A program made the position numbers and the translations under genes. The notes beneath the pieces were generated by a model that was not told the origin of the DNA, ran no database searches, and was given only the letters and a program-made list of their open reading frames with translations. Positions 8,911 to 17,187 of a DNA stretch of 42,022 nt are shown piece by piece (position 1 is the first letter of the stretch; each line of letters starts with the position of its first letter). Source of the DNA: Methylococcales bacterium (GTDB taxonomy: Bacteria > Pseudomonadota > Gammaproteobacteria > Methylococcales > Methylomonadaceae); contig JAQTPT010000037.1 of the NCBI GenBank assembly GCA_028712795.1, forward strand, positions 1 to 42,022, written 5' to 3'.

Positions 8911-11517
8911 ATGCATCGCAAATTACTCCGATATGCGCTGATTCTTTTATCGCTGGTTACCTGCGCCGTTTTTGCGCCTCAGGTACTTGCGGAAAAGACT
9001 CAAAATAAATTCAGCAAGCCGTCTGCCAACAATGGCGCCACTCATCCGGGCCAATTGCAGACCACTGGCACGCCGGGCTCGCCCAGCGCCACAACCACTA
9101 TCAGCGGCAAGCAACTTCCGGCGCCCGATCCTAAATTTGGCGGCGTGATTAAGGACGATGCCCTGCAATCAAAGCCTTGGTGGGCGCCGCGCATCGTTCC
9201 GCCCAAACAGGCTCCGAACATCCTGCTCATTATGACGGATGATGCCGGGTTTGGCGTGCCAAGCACCTTCGGCGGCGTCATTCCAACGCCTACGATGGAT
9301 CGCATCGCGAATAACGGTCTGCGCTACAACAATATCCATTCCACCGCGCTCTGTTCGCCAACGCGCGCGGCGTTGATTACCGGGCGCAACCATCACTCCG
9401 TGGGTTTTGGCGTGATTTCCGAGCAGTCCACGGGCTTCCCCGGCTACAACAGCATCATTTCCAAGGACAAGGCGACCATCGGCCGCACCCTGCTGGATAA
9501 CGGCTATGCAACCTCGTGGTTCGGCAAGGATCACAACACCCCCGCGTTTGCCGCCAGCCAGGCCGGTCCCTTTGACCAATGGCCGATCGGGATGGGCTTC
9601 GAGTATTTCTACGGCTTCGTCGGCGGCGACGCTAACCAGTGGCAGCCGAATCTGTTCCGCAACACCACCCAGATCTATCCCTTCGAAGGCAAACCGGAAT
9701 GGAATCTGATCACCGGAATGGCCGACGACGCCATCGATTACCTGAATCGCATCAACCAGACAATGCCCGGCAAGCCGTTTTTCCTTCAATATGTGCCAGG
9801 CGCCACGCATGCACCGCATCACCCAGCCAAGGAATGGGTGAAGAAGATCAGCGATATGCACCTCTTCGACCAGGGTTGGAACAAGCTGCGCGAGCAGATT
9901 TTCGAGAACCAGAAGAAGCTCGGCGTAATCCCGCAAGACACCCAGCTCGAGCCGTGGCCCACGAATGTCCTCAAGAACTGGGATGATTTGACAGCCGAGG
10001 AGAAGAAACTCTACATCAAGCAAGTGGAAGTTTTTGCCGCCTATGCCGCCTACAACGACAGCCAGATCGGGCGCGTCATCCAGGCCATTGAAGACATGGG
10101 CAAGCTCGACAATACGCTCATCGTCTACATCAACGGCGACAACGGCACCAGCGCCGAAGGCGGTCCGCTTGGCACACCCAACGAAGTCGCGTTCTTTAAC
10201 GGCGTCAGCGTGCCGGTTGCTGAGCAGATGAAATGGTATGACGTCTGGGGCACCGAGCAGACCTACAACCACATGTCGGCGGGCTGGTCCTGGGCATTTG
10301 ATACACCTTTCACCTGGTTCAAGCAGAACGCCTCGAAGCTTGGCGGTATCCGCCAGAACATGGCGGTATCCTGGCCCGGCCACATCAAGGACAAAGGCGG
10401 CCTCCGCGAGCAGTTCATGCACGTCATCGACGTGGTGCCCACGCTCCTTGAGGTCACTGGCATCCCGGCGCCTGAAACCGTGGACGGCATAAAACAGGCG
10501 CCGATCGAGGGCACCAGTTTTGCTTACACGTTCGACGCGAAAAATGCCAAGGCGCCGTCGCGGCACAAGACCCAGTATTTCGAGATGATGGGCCAGTGGG
10601 CGCTGTACCACGAGGGCTGGCTGCTCAGCACCCAGGTGAATCGCGCGCCTTGGGAAGCCTTTGGCACCGCGAATCCCGACCCGCTCAACAATCAGATACT
10701 CGAACTCTACGACCTGAACAGCGACTTCAGCCAGTCCCGGAATATCGCGGACAAGCATCCGGACAAGGTGAAGCAGATGAAACAGATGTTCATCGCGGAG
10801 GCTAGGAAGCATCAGGTTTTCCCGATGGACGCCTCGGTCGCTGCGCGTATAGTCGCCCCGCGTCCCAACATCACCGCCGGCCGCACCGAGTTTGTTTATA
10901 CCCACCCGATGGTCGGTTTGCCGCAGGGCGATTCCCCGTTTCTGCTCGACAGTTCCTACACCATCACGGCAGACATCGATGTGCCGCAAGGCGGTGCGGA
11001 AGGCATCATCCTGACCTCGGGCGGCCGCTTCGCCGGCTATGGCTTTTACTTGCTCAAGGGCAAGCCGGTGTTCCTCTGGAACCTGCTTGACCTGAAACGC
11101 ATCAAGTGGGAAGGCCCGGACATGCTCACGCCCGGCAGACACACCGTCGAGTTCGACTTCAAGTACGATGGCCTCGGCATCGGCACGCTCGCGTTCAACA
11201 ACTTTAGCGGCCTGGGCCGGCCCGGCACCGGCACGCTCAGTGTGGATGGAAAAGCCGTCGCCACCGAAACCATGCCGCACTCACTGCCCATGATCCTGCA
11301 ATGGGACGAGAGCTTCGACATCGGCTCCGACACGCTGACCGGCGTGAACGATGCCGACTACCAGCCGCCGTTCGCGCTGACCGCCAAGCTCAACAAGCTG
11401 ACGATCAAGGTGGACAGGCCGAAGCTGACGCCCGAAGAGATCAAGACGCTTGAGAAGGCGGAATCTACCGCAGTCGATGGTGCGCCGCTAAAACGTGTGC
11501 AATCGGCGCCGCAGTAA
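8911..11517 (+). CDS. exported formylglycine-type sulfatase (arylsulfatase family)
   Basis: An 868-residue protein with an N-terminal signal peptide (about residues 5-27, ending VLA). It hydrolyses sulfate esters, predicted in the periplasm or outside the cell. The catalytic domain begins with NILLIMTDDAGFG (metal-binding Asp110 and Asp111). It carries the sulfatase signature CSPTR at 148-152, where Cys148 would be converted to formylglycine, followed by ALITGRNHH. A second metal-site motif INGDNGTSAEGG lies near residue 410. The C-terminal portion (about 640-868) is a beta-rich extension with GGRFAGYGFYL and KGKPVFLWNLLDLKR, as found in the long bacterial sulfatases. AAGGA 8 nt upstream supports the ATG. 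The gene is visibly GC-richer than its neighbours and has a paralogue at 18433. No formylglycine-generating enzyme gene is in the window. Substrate unknown. Confidence 0.92.
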   Translation: MHRKLLRYALILLSLVTCAVFAPQVLAEKTQNKFSKPSANNGATHPGQLQTTGTPGSPSATTTISGKQLPAPDPKFGGVIKDDALQSKPWWAPRIVPPKQAPNILLIMTDDAGFGVPSTFGGVIPTPTMDRIANNGLRYNNIHSTALCSPTRAALITGRNHHSVGFGVISEQSTGFPGYNSIISKDKATIGRTLLDNGYATSWFGKDHNTPAFAASQAGPFDQWPIGMGFEYFYGFVGGDANQWQPNLFRNTTQIYPFEGKPEWNLITGMADDAIDYLNRINQTMPGKPFFLQYVPGATHAPHHPAKEWVKKISDMHLFDQGWNKLREQIFENQKKLGVIPQDTQLEPWPTNVLKNWDDLTAEEKKLYIKQVEVFAAYAAYNDSQIGRVIQAIEDMGKLDNTLIVYINGDNGTSAEGGPLGTPNEVAFFNGVSVPVAEQMKWYDVWGTEQTYNHMSAGWSWAFDTPFTWFKQNASKLGGIRQNMAVSWPGHIKDKGGLREQFMHVIDVVPTLLEVTGIPAPETVDGIKQAPIEGTSFAYTFDAKNAKAPSRHKTQYFEMMGQWALYHEGWLLSTQVNRAPWEAFGTANPDPLNNQILELYDLNSDFSQSRNIADKHPDKVKQMKQMFIAEARKHQVFPMDASVAARIVAPRPNITAGRTEFVYTHPMVGLPQGDSPFLLDSSYTITADIDVPQGGAEGIILTSGGRFAGYGFYLLKGKPVFLWNLLDLKRIKWEGPDMLTPGRHTVEFDFKYDGLGIGTLAFNNFSGLGRPGTGTLSVDGKAVATETMPHSLPMILQWDESFDIGSDTLTGVNDADYQPPFALTAKLNKLTIKVDRPKLTPEEIKTLEKAESTAVDGAPLKRVQSAPQ

Positions 11518-11730
11518 TCCTGTATGAGCAGTTGAGCCACGCGGGCCGCTTTGCAAGGAGCGGCCCGCGACTTCACCGGTGAAACAAAACCAAATCTAAA
11601 GCGGGTAAAGATATGACTCAGCCTTGCAGTCCGGAATAAGTCTTTTCGAGTGCAAGCGAGAACAAGCGTTTCCGGCACACATCTGCACGACAAGCCGGAC
11701 ACGCCGCCACCCACCACGCGCTACGCTTGG

Positions 11731-12209
11731 TAGGTAAAAAAGGTTGGGGAACTGCTGCGTTAGGCCGTCTCCTCCGGAATCAACAGCCTTTGGACTGACG
11801 AAAGCTGGGAAGGAGATGATTTGGCAAAGATGGAAACTGCCACCGGACTGGATGATGTTGACAACATAATTCGTGAGCTCCCACTGCGGAACGACATCCA
11901 AAAATATCTTCAAACTCAGGCCCTGCAAATCGGCGCTGACATGATGCAATCACGATGGATGTTGGTCGAACAGTCGCAGACTAACCTTCCGAGGATATTT
12001 CTTGTTATGCTCGCATTTTGGCTTACCTTCCTGTTCGCCCAATTTGGCATGTTGGCTCCCAGAAAACGGACATCACTATCGGCATGTTAATTTGCGCCAT
12101 CTCAATGCCGGGCGCGATTTTTCTTATCCTGGAATTAAATCACCCACTGGAGGGAACCATTAAAATTTAGAGCGCCCCGCTTCACAAAGCTCTTTTTTTA
12201 ATCGAGAAT
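11731..12209 (+). pseudogene. decayed partial copy of the DUF4239 gene
   Basis: The sequence aligns by eye, base for base, with the C-terminal two thirds of the DUF4239 gene at 7404-8168. Similarity begins near the AAAAAAGGTT run (about 11735 here, 7690 in the intact copy) and continues to the AATAATG after the parent stop. The copy has an in-frame TAG at 11761-11763 where the parent has CAG. It also has a one-base loss near 12087 (GGCATGTTAATTTGC against GGCATTGTTCATTTGC) and another TAG near 12168. The longest open piece (11821-12090) still reads like DUF4239 but cannot make the full protein. No start or 5' part is present. It is a relic of a duplication, not a functional gene. Confidence 0.88.
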
Positions 12210-12217
12210 AATGGGGC

Positions 12218-12237
12218 AAGTTAAACGAGTTTAACTT
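12218..12237. repeat. short perfect inverted repeat upstream of the barrel gene
   Basis: AAGTTAAAC and GTTTAACTT form 9-bp arms around GA. It lies between the DUF4239 relic and the first barrel gene, about 60 nt before that ATG. It could be an operator for a dimeric regulator or a weak hairpin; no T-run follows, so a terminator is less likely. Confidence 0.45.
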
Positions 12238-12299
12238 AAAATACAGGATGAATACGCACAGCGCAGCCTACCAAACATATTGCTCCAAGGAGAGATTAT

Positions 12300-13127
12300 A
12301 TGATCGTTAGTCCCCGTTTTTTCCCGGTTTTTAAACCCCTCGCTTTTGCGGCGGAATTGGTGGCAGCATCAGGCGCCCACGGCGCCAAAACCACGGAAGG
12401 CGCTGCTGCCTATGATCCCTGGGCGTTCGATCTCACGCTCTACATGTGGTTTCCAGGCATTGACGGTAACTTTTCCGCCGGGCCGCTAGGCGATTCATTG
12501 AGTTTGAGCTTTATCGATATCGCCGGCAAAATGAGCAGTTTTCCCATGGCTTTCAATGGGCATTTCGAAGCCCATTATGAGCGGCTGGGCTTCTACCTGG
12601 ATGGCAATTACATGGGGATGGATTTCAAGCCCCACTTCGACAAAGTCAGCAAGGCCACGTCAATGGAGCTGGGTGTCATGGATTACGGCGTGTCGTACCG
12701 CCTGTTCGGCTCGCTAGCTTCGGAACAGGCCGCCCAATGGGAAGAGAGATCGCGTTCCAACATCCTCGACATCTATGCCGGCGGGCGTACCATTTGGTTG
12801 GGGACCCAGGTCGATGTTAAGGGCATCGGTAGTTCTTCGGGCAGCAAATCGTTCACTGCTCCGGTAATAGGCAGCCGGATCGTGGCGGAATTCTTGCCAA
12901 AGTGGTTCCTGTTATTGGACGGTAATGCCGGCGGTTTCTGCGCGGATAATGTGAAGTTTACCGCTGCCGGGCTCGGGGCTATCGGTTACCACACCACCCT
13001 GTTCGGCATACCCTCTAGCGTGGAAGCGGGTTACAAGGCCTTGAAAATTGACGTTAACAGCGGCGGCGCCGTGGCAGCCAATGTGACCTTGAACGGGCCG
13101 TTCGTCGGGCAGACGGGGTATCGGTAA
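12300..13127 (+). CDS. outer-membrane beta-barrel protein, tandem paralogue 1
   Basis: A 275-residue protein with a poor N-terminal signal (hydrophobic about 8-27, ending GAHGA, with few positive charges). The body is made of alternating amphipathic strands: FDLTLYMWFPGIDGNF, GHFEAHYERLGFYLDGNY, IYAGGRTIWLGTQ, and a final strand ending in VGQTGYR. It is clearly related to the next gene, sharing the W/L-PG-DG start, FIDI-GK, GHFEAHY, LDGNY, MDYG and GYK segments. The role is unknown; a porin-like or surface barrel is the best guess. AAGGAG sits 8 nt before the ATG. A stray Cys in GGFCADN replaces a Gly of the paralogue (GGFGAQS). Confidence 0.72.
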   Translation: MIVSPRFFPVFKPLAFAAELVAASGAHGAKTTEGAAAYDPWAFDLTLYMWFPGIDGNFSAGPLGDSLSLSFIDIAGKMSSFPMAFNGHFEAHYERLGFYLDGNYMGMDFKPHFDKVSKATSMELGVMDYGVSYRLFGSLASEQAAQWEERSRSNILDIYAGGRTIWLGTQVDVKGIGSSSGSKSFTAPVIGSRIVAEFLPKWFLLLDGNAGGFCADNVKFTAAGLGAIGYHTTLFGIPSSVEAGYKALKIDVNSGGAVAANVTLNGPFVGQTGYR

Positions 13128-13316
13128 GAAATGGCAGTTAATAACGATTTTTAAATCCAGGTTTTCAGGATGTTAACGCAGCAGAATCGTATCGGACGGA
13201 CATAAAAAAAGCCCAGTTCGAGCCCTTTTTTCAAAGGCTGTTCGTTTAAATGTTGCAACAAAATCTGTTGCCTGGTTTCTTCCCATCGACGACAAATAAT
13301 TAAGGAACAACAAACA

Positions 13317-14180
13317 ATGCCTACCTTCCTGCAAAGTAAATCATTTATTTATAGTGTGCTTCTAGCAGCGTCCTTAGCCGCCGTGCTATTCCCAGTCTCT
13401 GCCCGGCCTGAAAAAACCTTAACGGCTCTATCCCCAGAAAAACCCGCCAGCGCCAGCCCGTGGGGCTTCAACCTGTCTACCTATACGTGGCTACCCGGCG
13501 TCGACGGTGATTTCACGGCGGGTTCGAACACTGGCTCTATCGATGTTAATTTCATTGACATCGTCGGCAAGTCCAGGCGCTTTCCCCTCGGCTTCTCGGG
13601 TCACTTCGAGGCGCATTATGACCGCTTCGCCTTGTTTCTGGACGGCAATTACTTTGATATGCAACTGAAACCCGTCGCCAGCCGGATTAGCCAGGGTATC
13701 GATATGGAAATGGGCATCATGGACTACGGTTTGATGTACCGCATTTTGGGCATCAAAGCCTCGGAAATACGGGACTATCAAGGGAAAAAACATCCCATCA
13801 TGCTTGATGTTTACGCCGGCGCGCGAACTATCTGGCTCGGCGCCAGCGCTGCGCTTTCAGGTCCATTCGGCTTGATCCAGCGCACCCCAACGGCTAGTTC
13901 GTCATCCACTAGCCCAATCATCGGCGGACGAGCCATGTTCGACTTCACGCCCCACTGGTTTGTGATGGCGGATGGCAATGTTGGCGGCTTCGGTGCCCAG
14001 AGCGTGGAATTAACGGGAGGCATCCTGGGGATGCTTGGCTACCGGACGGATTTCTTTGGCATCCCTGCGTCAGTGGAAGCCGGCTATAAACTCCTTCACT
14101 ATAATGTTGACAAGAGTGGCCCCACCAAAGCCAAAGTGACTATGAACGGTCCATTTATCGGTTTAACAGGGTACTGGTGA
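13317..14180 (+). CDS. outer-membrane beta-barrel protein, tandem paralogue 2
   Basis: A 287-residue protein with a conventional signal peptide (about residues 8-29, ending VSA). The mature chain shows the same strand order as the gene before it: FNLSTYTWLPGVDGDF, NFIDIVGKS, GHFEAHYDRF, FLDGNYFDM, MGIMDYGLMYR, VYAGARTIWLG, FGIPASVEAGYK and the terminal GPFIGLTGYW. The aromatic last residue fits outer-membrane insertion by the BAM complex. The two genes are 189 nt apart and arose by tandem duplication. AAGGA about 10 nt upstream supports the ATG. Function unknown; its position between two sulfatases suggests, without proof, a shared envelope role. Confidence 0.75.
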   Translation: MPTFLQSKSFIYSVLLAASLAAVLFPVSARPEKTLTALSPEKPASASPWGFNLSTYTWLPGVDGDFTAGSNTGSIDVNFIDIVGKSRRFPLGFSGHFEAHYDRFALFLDGNYFDMQLKPVASRISQGIDMEMGIMDYGLMYRILGIKASEIRDYQGKKHPIMLDVYAGARTIWLGASAALSGPFGLIQRTPTASSSSTSPIIGGRAMFDFTPHWFVMADGNVGGFGAQSVELTGGILGMLGYRTDFFGIPASVEAGYKLLHYNVDKSGPTKAKVTMNGPFIGLTGYW

Positions 14181-14427
14181 GCATTTTGTTCATTAGCAAA
14201 TTTGGACTGCCAATGAAGAATCGGATATAGTGAAAGTCTTCGAAATGATGGAGTTACGCTATCGCTAATCCAATCTGCACAATAATTTTTTGATTTATCA
14301 GCTGCGCATCGGTCAACGATGCCGCCGCCGGGGTTTAGGGACGTTCCATTACATCGTAGTCATTAACCGCCGCCAGATGTTTGATGTCGAGAGTGGCGGT
14401 TTTCTTACAAACTGGGAGAAACAAACC

Positions 14428-14844
14428 ATGAAAAATTCAGAAAAAATCAATAGAGTTAGCAATCATGTGTCAACACAGTCTTGCATGATCTACTTCATCC
14501 GTACCAGCTTGGCTATGCTGGCACTACCGCTGATTATAAGCGGCTGCGCGACCGAGGCGCAGTTTCTCGCCCAGAATGCCCCATCAGCTCTGAACACTGC
14601 GCTAGCCAGAGGCCGGTTTGAACTGAATTGCCCACAAGCAACAGGAACGGTACTTTCCCAGAAGGTCACGTATATTAATGGGTTGGGTATGGGGATGTAT
14701 GGCGGGGGAGGTTATGAATGGACAGAATATACCATCGGCGTCAGAGGTTGCGGAAAACAGGCGGTTTATGAAACGATGTGCCGTGATCAGGACAATTGCA
14801 ATGCCTTTGCAAACACCGGCCAAATTTTGAATGCTGTGCAATAA
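14428..14844 (+). CDS. small predicted lipoprotein
   Basis: The start at 14428 is chosen because GGGAGA lies about 8 nt before it; the frame is open further upstream to 14290 but with no initiation signal. The 138-residue product has a hydrophobic stretch ending in the lipobox IISGC (ATEAQF follows), so it should be lipid-anchored. Its N-region before the hydrophobic segment is unusually long, about 25 residues. The mature part has three further Cys-containing segments (LNCPQATG, VRGCGKQAVYETMCRDQDNC) that could form disulfides, and a Gly-rich turn GMGMYGGGGYEW. No family was recognised with certainty. It begins a run of small envelope genes that continues to 17925. Confidence 0.65.
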   Translation: MKNSEKINRVSNHVSTQSCMIYFIRTSLAMLALPLIISGCATEAQFLAQNAPSALNTALARGRFELNCPQATGTVLSQKVTYINGLGMGMYGGGGYEWTEYTIGVRGCGKQAVYETMCRDQDNCNAFANTGQILNAVQ

Positions 14845-15045
14845 AAGTTAGGTCAATAAATAACTGGTGTTATGCAATAATCAGAAAATTTCTCATCGAA
14901 GTATAGAAAGAACATGAATTGATGTATTTGTAGGAATAAATTCTCAAACAAAATTCAGCAGTTCTCTCAAAAAACACAGATTCTTTATGGTGATTATATA
15001 AAGCCAGGATAATATTCAGTTAAATCATTTGTAGAGGTATGCGTT

Positions 15046-15648
15046 ATGATTATTCGAAATAAAAGTTATAGCCTTCTGGCCACGGCAATCTGTATGGCCG
15101 CTGTGTCATTTCCAACGCATGCCTGGAGATCCTATGGTGGCGGATCTTGGTCGGGAAGATTTGGCGGCTCCGGCAGTTGGAGCCATAGTTCCGCTGGTGG
15201 TGCTTTCGGTGGCTGGGGGCATGGCTCTGGTACCTATACAGGCCCACACGGCAATACGGCTAACTGGAGTCATACTAGTTATGGCGGTTATCACCCCCCT
15301 GCTTACGGCGGTTATCACGGCTGGGGCTATCACCCACCTTATTATAGCAGCGGTTACAGCGGCGGCGATGTCGCGGCGGCAGGCATCGCTGGCCTGGCCG
15401 TTGGCGCTATGGCGGGCGCAGCCGCTGCATCTCAACCGCCTCCCGCACCCACTACCGTCGTTGTAGAACAGCCTATGGCGCCTCCGACTATGGCTATGGC
15501 GCTTGGCACGACCCTGTCCTACCTGCCCGGTAATTGCGTTAATATCAATATTAGTTCGGGCCAATATTATGAATGCGGTATAAACTGGTTTAAACCCTAC
15601 TTCGGAAGCAACGGCGCCTATTACCAGGTGGTGCCATCGCCGTACTAA
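15046..15648 (+). CDS. Gly/Tyr/His-rich secreted protein
   Basis: A 200-residue protein with a signal peptide (about residues 9-26, ending THA). Residues 27-105 are very rich in Gly, Ser, Tyr, Trp and His (YGGGSWSGRFGG, AFGGWGHGSG, GGYHPPAYGGYHGW) and include TGPHGNTANW. Then a small-residue segment (VAAAGIAGLAVGAMAGAAAA, about 110-129) could span or associate with a membrane. The C-terminal part, with NCVNINISSGQYYECGINW, has two Cys that may pair. The GPHGNTA motif recurs at the end of the protein at 16639, linking the two. GAGG 8 nt upstream supports the start. Function unknown; a structural or surface protein is plausible. Confidence 0.72.
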   Translation: MIIRNKSYSLLATAICMAAVSFPTHAWRSYGGGSWSGRFGGSGSWSHSSAGGAFGGWGHGSGTYTGPHGNTANWSHTSYGGYHPPAYGGYHGWGYHPPYYSSGYSGGDVAAAGIAGLAVGAMAGAAAASQPPPAPTTVVVEQPMAPPTMAMALGTTLSYLPGNCVNINISSGQYYECGINWFKPYFGSNGAYYQVVPSPY

Positions 15649-15741
15649 CTTCGCTAGATGCCAGGTACAAGCCTAACAATAGTCTTTTGATCCAAAATGG
15701 ACATCACATAACACTGTTATCTTCCATAGAGAGAACTGATC

Positions 15742-16620
15742 ATGAAAAATGAACAAAAAAAATCCAGAAAAATTTCATCAGCATTTAACCTGTTACCCGT
15801 GATCGTCTTTGGGCTTTTGGTAAGTGGTTGTGCACATGACGAAAAGACGCCTGTGAATGTGCTGTCTCAGGCTGCAACAAAGGCGGCAGAACAACATCCC
15901 CCGGCACAGCCTGAAAACCCTGCGCCGCCGCCAGCGCCGATCATTGAACAGCCTGCTCTGGACCGTCTAAAGCAGATGAGTGAAAAACTGGCCTCTGCCA
16001 AGGCGTTCACTTATCGTTCAAACAGCTTTATAGAACTGCAGGCGATTACCGGCCAGTTTTTAACTTTCTTTACTGACGCCGAAGTCGCCCTAAAGCGGCC
16101 TAATAAATTGCGCGTCAATGTTTCAGGCGACGTGCCAAACTTTCAGCTTTATTTCGATGGAGGAAAAATCTCGGCTTACGATCCTCAGAAGAACTTCCAT
16201 GCCGTTTCCGGCCCAATCGCGACTATTGACGAAATGTTGGAATTCGTGACAACCAAAGCACACATTAATTTTCCTTCTGCGGATTTTATGTATAGCGATC
16301 CTTACGCAGTGATGACCAAAAATTTAACCCATGCCATCGTGGTGGGGCCATCCATGGTGAATGGGGTGCCTTGTGAGCATTTCGCCTATATGGAACCCAC
16401 TATTAATTGGGAAATCTGGATCGAAAGCGGCAAAAACGCGCTCCCGCTCCGTTTAGCCATGACTTACAAGCAAGTTCCAAACTTTCCCCGATTCCTGGTC
16501 GAATTCTCGGACTGGAATCTAAATCCCAAGCTGAGCGCGGATACCTTTGTGTTTAAAATACCCTCCGATTCCAAACTCATTGAGTTTGGTTCCTATACGG
16601 CTGAGCAAAAAGCAAAGTAA
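15742..16620 (+). CDS. DUF2092-type lipoprotein
   Basis: A 292-residue protein. A positively charged start and hydrophobic segment end in the lipobox LLVSGC, giving a lipid-anchored protein. A Pro-rich linker (about residues 53-70) precedes a domain that reads like DUF2092: LASAKAFTYRSNSFIEL, a VALKRPNKLRVNVSG strand, FQLYFDGGKISAYDP, IDEMLEFV and the C-terminal half with VNGVPCEHFAYMEPTINWEIWI and PRFLVEFSDWNLNP. The fold expected from the family is LolA/LolB-like, a half barrel that can bind lipid, but function is unproven. The stop codon directly abuts the next short frame; the next gene starts 18 nt later, so the two are very likely co-transcribed. Confidence 0.8.
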   Translation: MKNEQKKSRKISSAFNLLPVIVFGLLVSGCAHDEKTPVNVLSQAATKAAEQHPPAQPENPAPPPAPIIEQPALDRLKQMSEKLASAKAFTYRSNSFIELQAITGQFLTFFTDAEVALKRPNKLRVNVSGDVPNFQLYFDGGKISAYDPQKNFHAVSGPIATIDEMLEFVTTKAHINFPSADFMYSDPYAVMTKNLTHAIVVGPSMVNGVPCEHFAYMEPTINWEIWIESGKNALPLRLAMTYKQVPNFPRFLVEFSDWNLNPKLSADTFVFKIPSDSKLIEFGSYTAEQKAK

Positions 16621-16638
16621 ATGAATGAGGATAAGGCA

Positions 16639-17016
16639 ATGAATCGAATGAAAATAACACTGTTGTTGGCGAGCTTTGCCTCGGTGATGTTGACATCGCC
16701 CCCTGCCGGCGCTTGGGTGGCCGCCGGTTACCGAGGTGTCGCGGTTGGGGGCGGAGGATCAGGAGCCGCTTATGGCCGTTACGGCGGCTCCGCAGCCTGG
16801 AATTATGGTTCTGGCTACGCTCATAGCGCTTATGGCGGCACTGCAGCCTGGAATCATGGTACAGGCTACGCTCATGGAGCCTACGGCGGTTCAGCAGCCT
16901 GGAATCATGGTTCCGGCTACGCACATGGAGCCTATGGCGGCTCGGCTGTATGGAATCGTGGTTCAGGAGGGGCCGCCACGGGTCCACACGGCAATACGGC
17001 TGTTTGGCACAGGTGA
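16639..17016 (+). CDS. small secreted protein with tandem 17-residue repeats
   Basis: The ATG at 16639 is preferred over 16621 because GAGG lies about 8 nt before it. The product has 125 residues with a clean signal peptide (about 3-25, ending AGA). The mature part is composed of three full and one partial copies of a 17-residue unit of the type AYGGSAAWNHGSGYAHG, rich in Gly, Ala, Tyr, Trp and His, and ends with GPHGNTAVWHR. That ending motif is shared with the protein at 15046. The gene follows the DUF2092 gene closely. Such regular aromatic/Gly repeats suggest a structural or metal-binding surface protein; this is inference only. Confidence 0.72.
   Translation: MNRMKITLLLASFASVMLTSPPAGAWVAAGYRGVAVGGGGSGAAYGRYGGSAAWNYGSGYAHSAYGGTAAWNHGTGYAHGAYGGSAAWNHGSGYAHGAYGGSAVWNRGSGGAATGPHGNTAVWHR
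16777..16968 (+). repeat. 51-bp in-frame tandem repeat
   Basis: Three consecutive 51-bp units (16777-16827, 16828-16878, 16879-16929) plus 39 bp of a fourth encode the AYGGSAAWNHGSGYAHG-type repeat. Units differ mostly at third codon positions, so the protein sequence is better conserved than the DNA. Copy number may vary between strains. Confidence 0.88.
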
Positions 17017-17187
17017 GTATTTCATAACATTATGGCATCAGGGAGCCTGGTTTTGGCTATAAACCGTAAGCGAAGTACCATGGAGTGTATTGTCCAAATT
17101 GGGCATTAATTTTAAACCGTGTGAGGCAATAGCTGCATTGATTTTGCCTCGTTTCTAGCATTTCACTTCAAATCATGAGGAATAGTT

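Noticed and set aside
8718..9008. 96-codon frame overlapping the sulfatase start
   Set aside because: GTG start without a ribosome-binding site, and it runs into the signal peptide region of the sulfatase in another frame.
9169..11280. 703-codon open frame on the minus strand
   Set aside because: It is opposite the first sulfatase, which has signal peptide, active-site motifs and a ribosome-binding site. Long antisense frames are common in GC-rich genes.
13203..13232. A-run then GCCC, GCCC and T-run after the first barrel gene, suspected terminator
   Set aside because: The GC parts are direct, not inverted, repeats, so no GC stem can form; only A and T tracts could pair.
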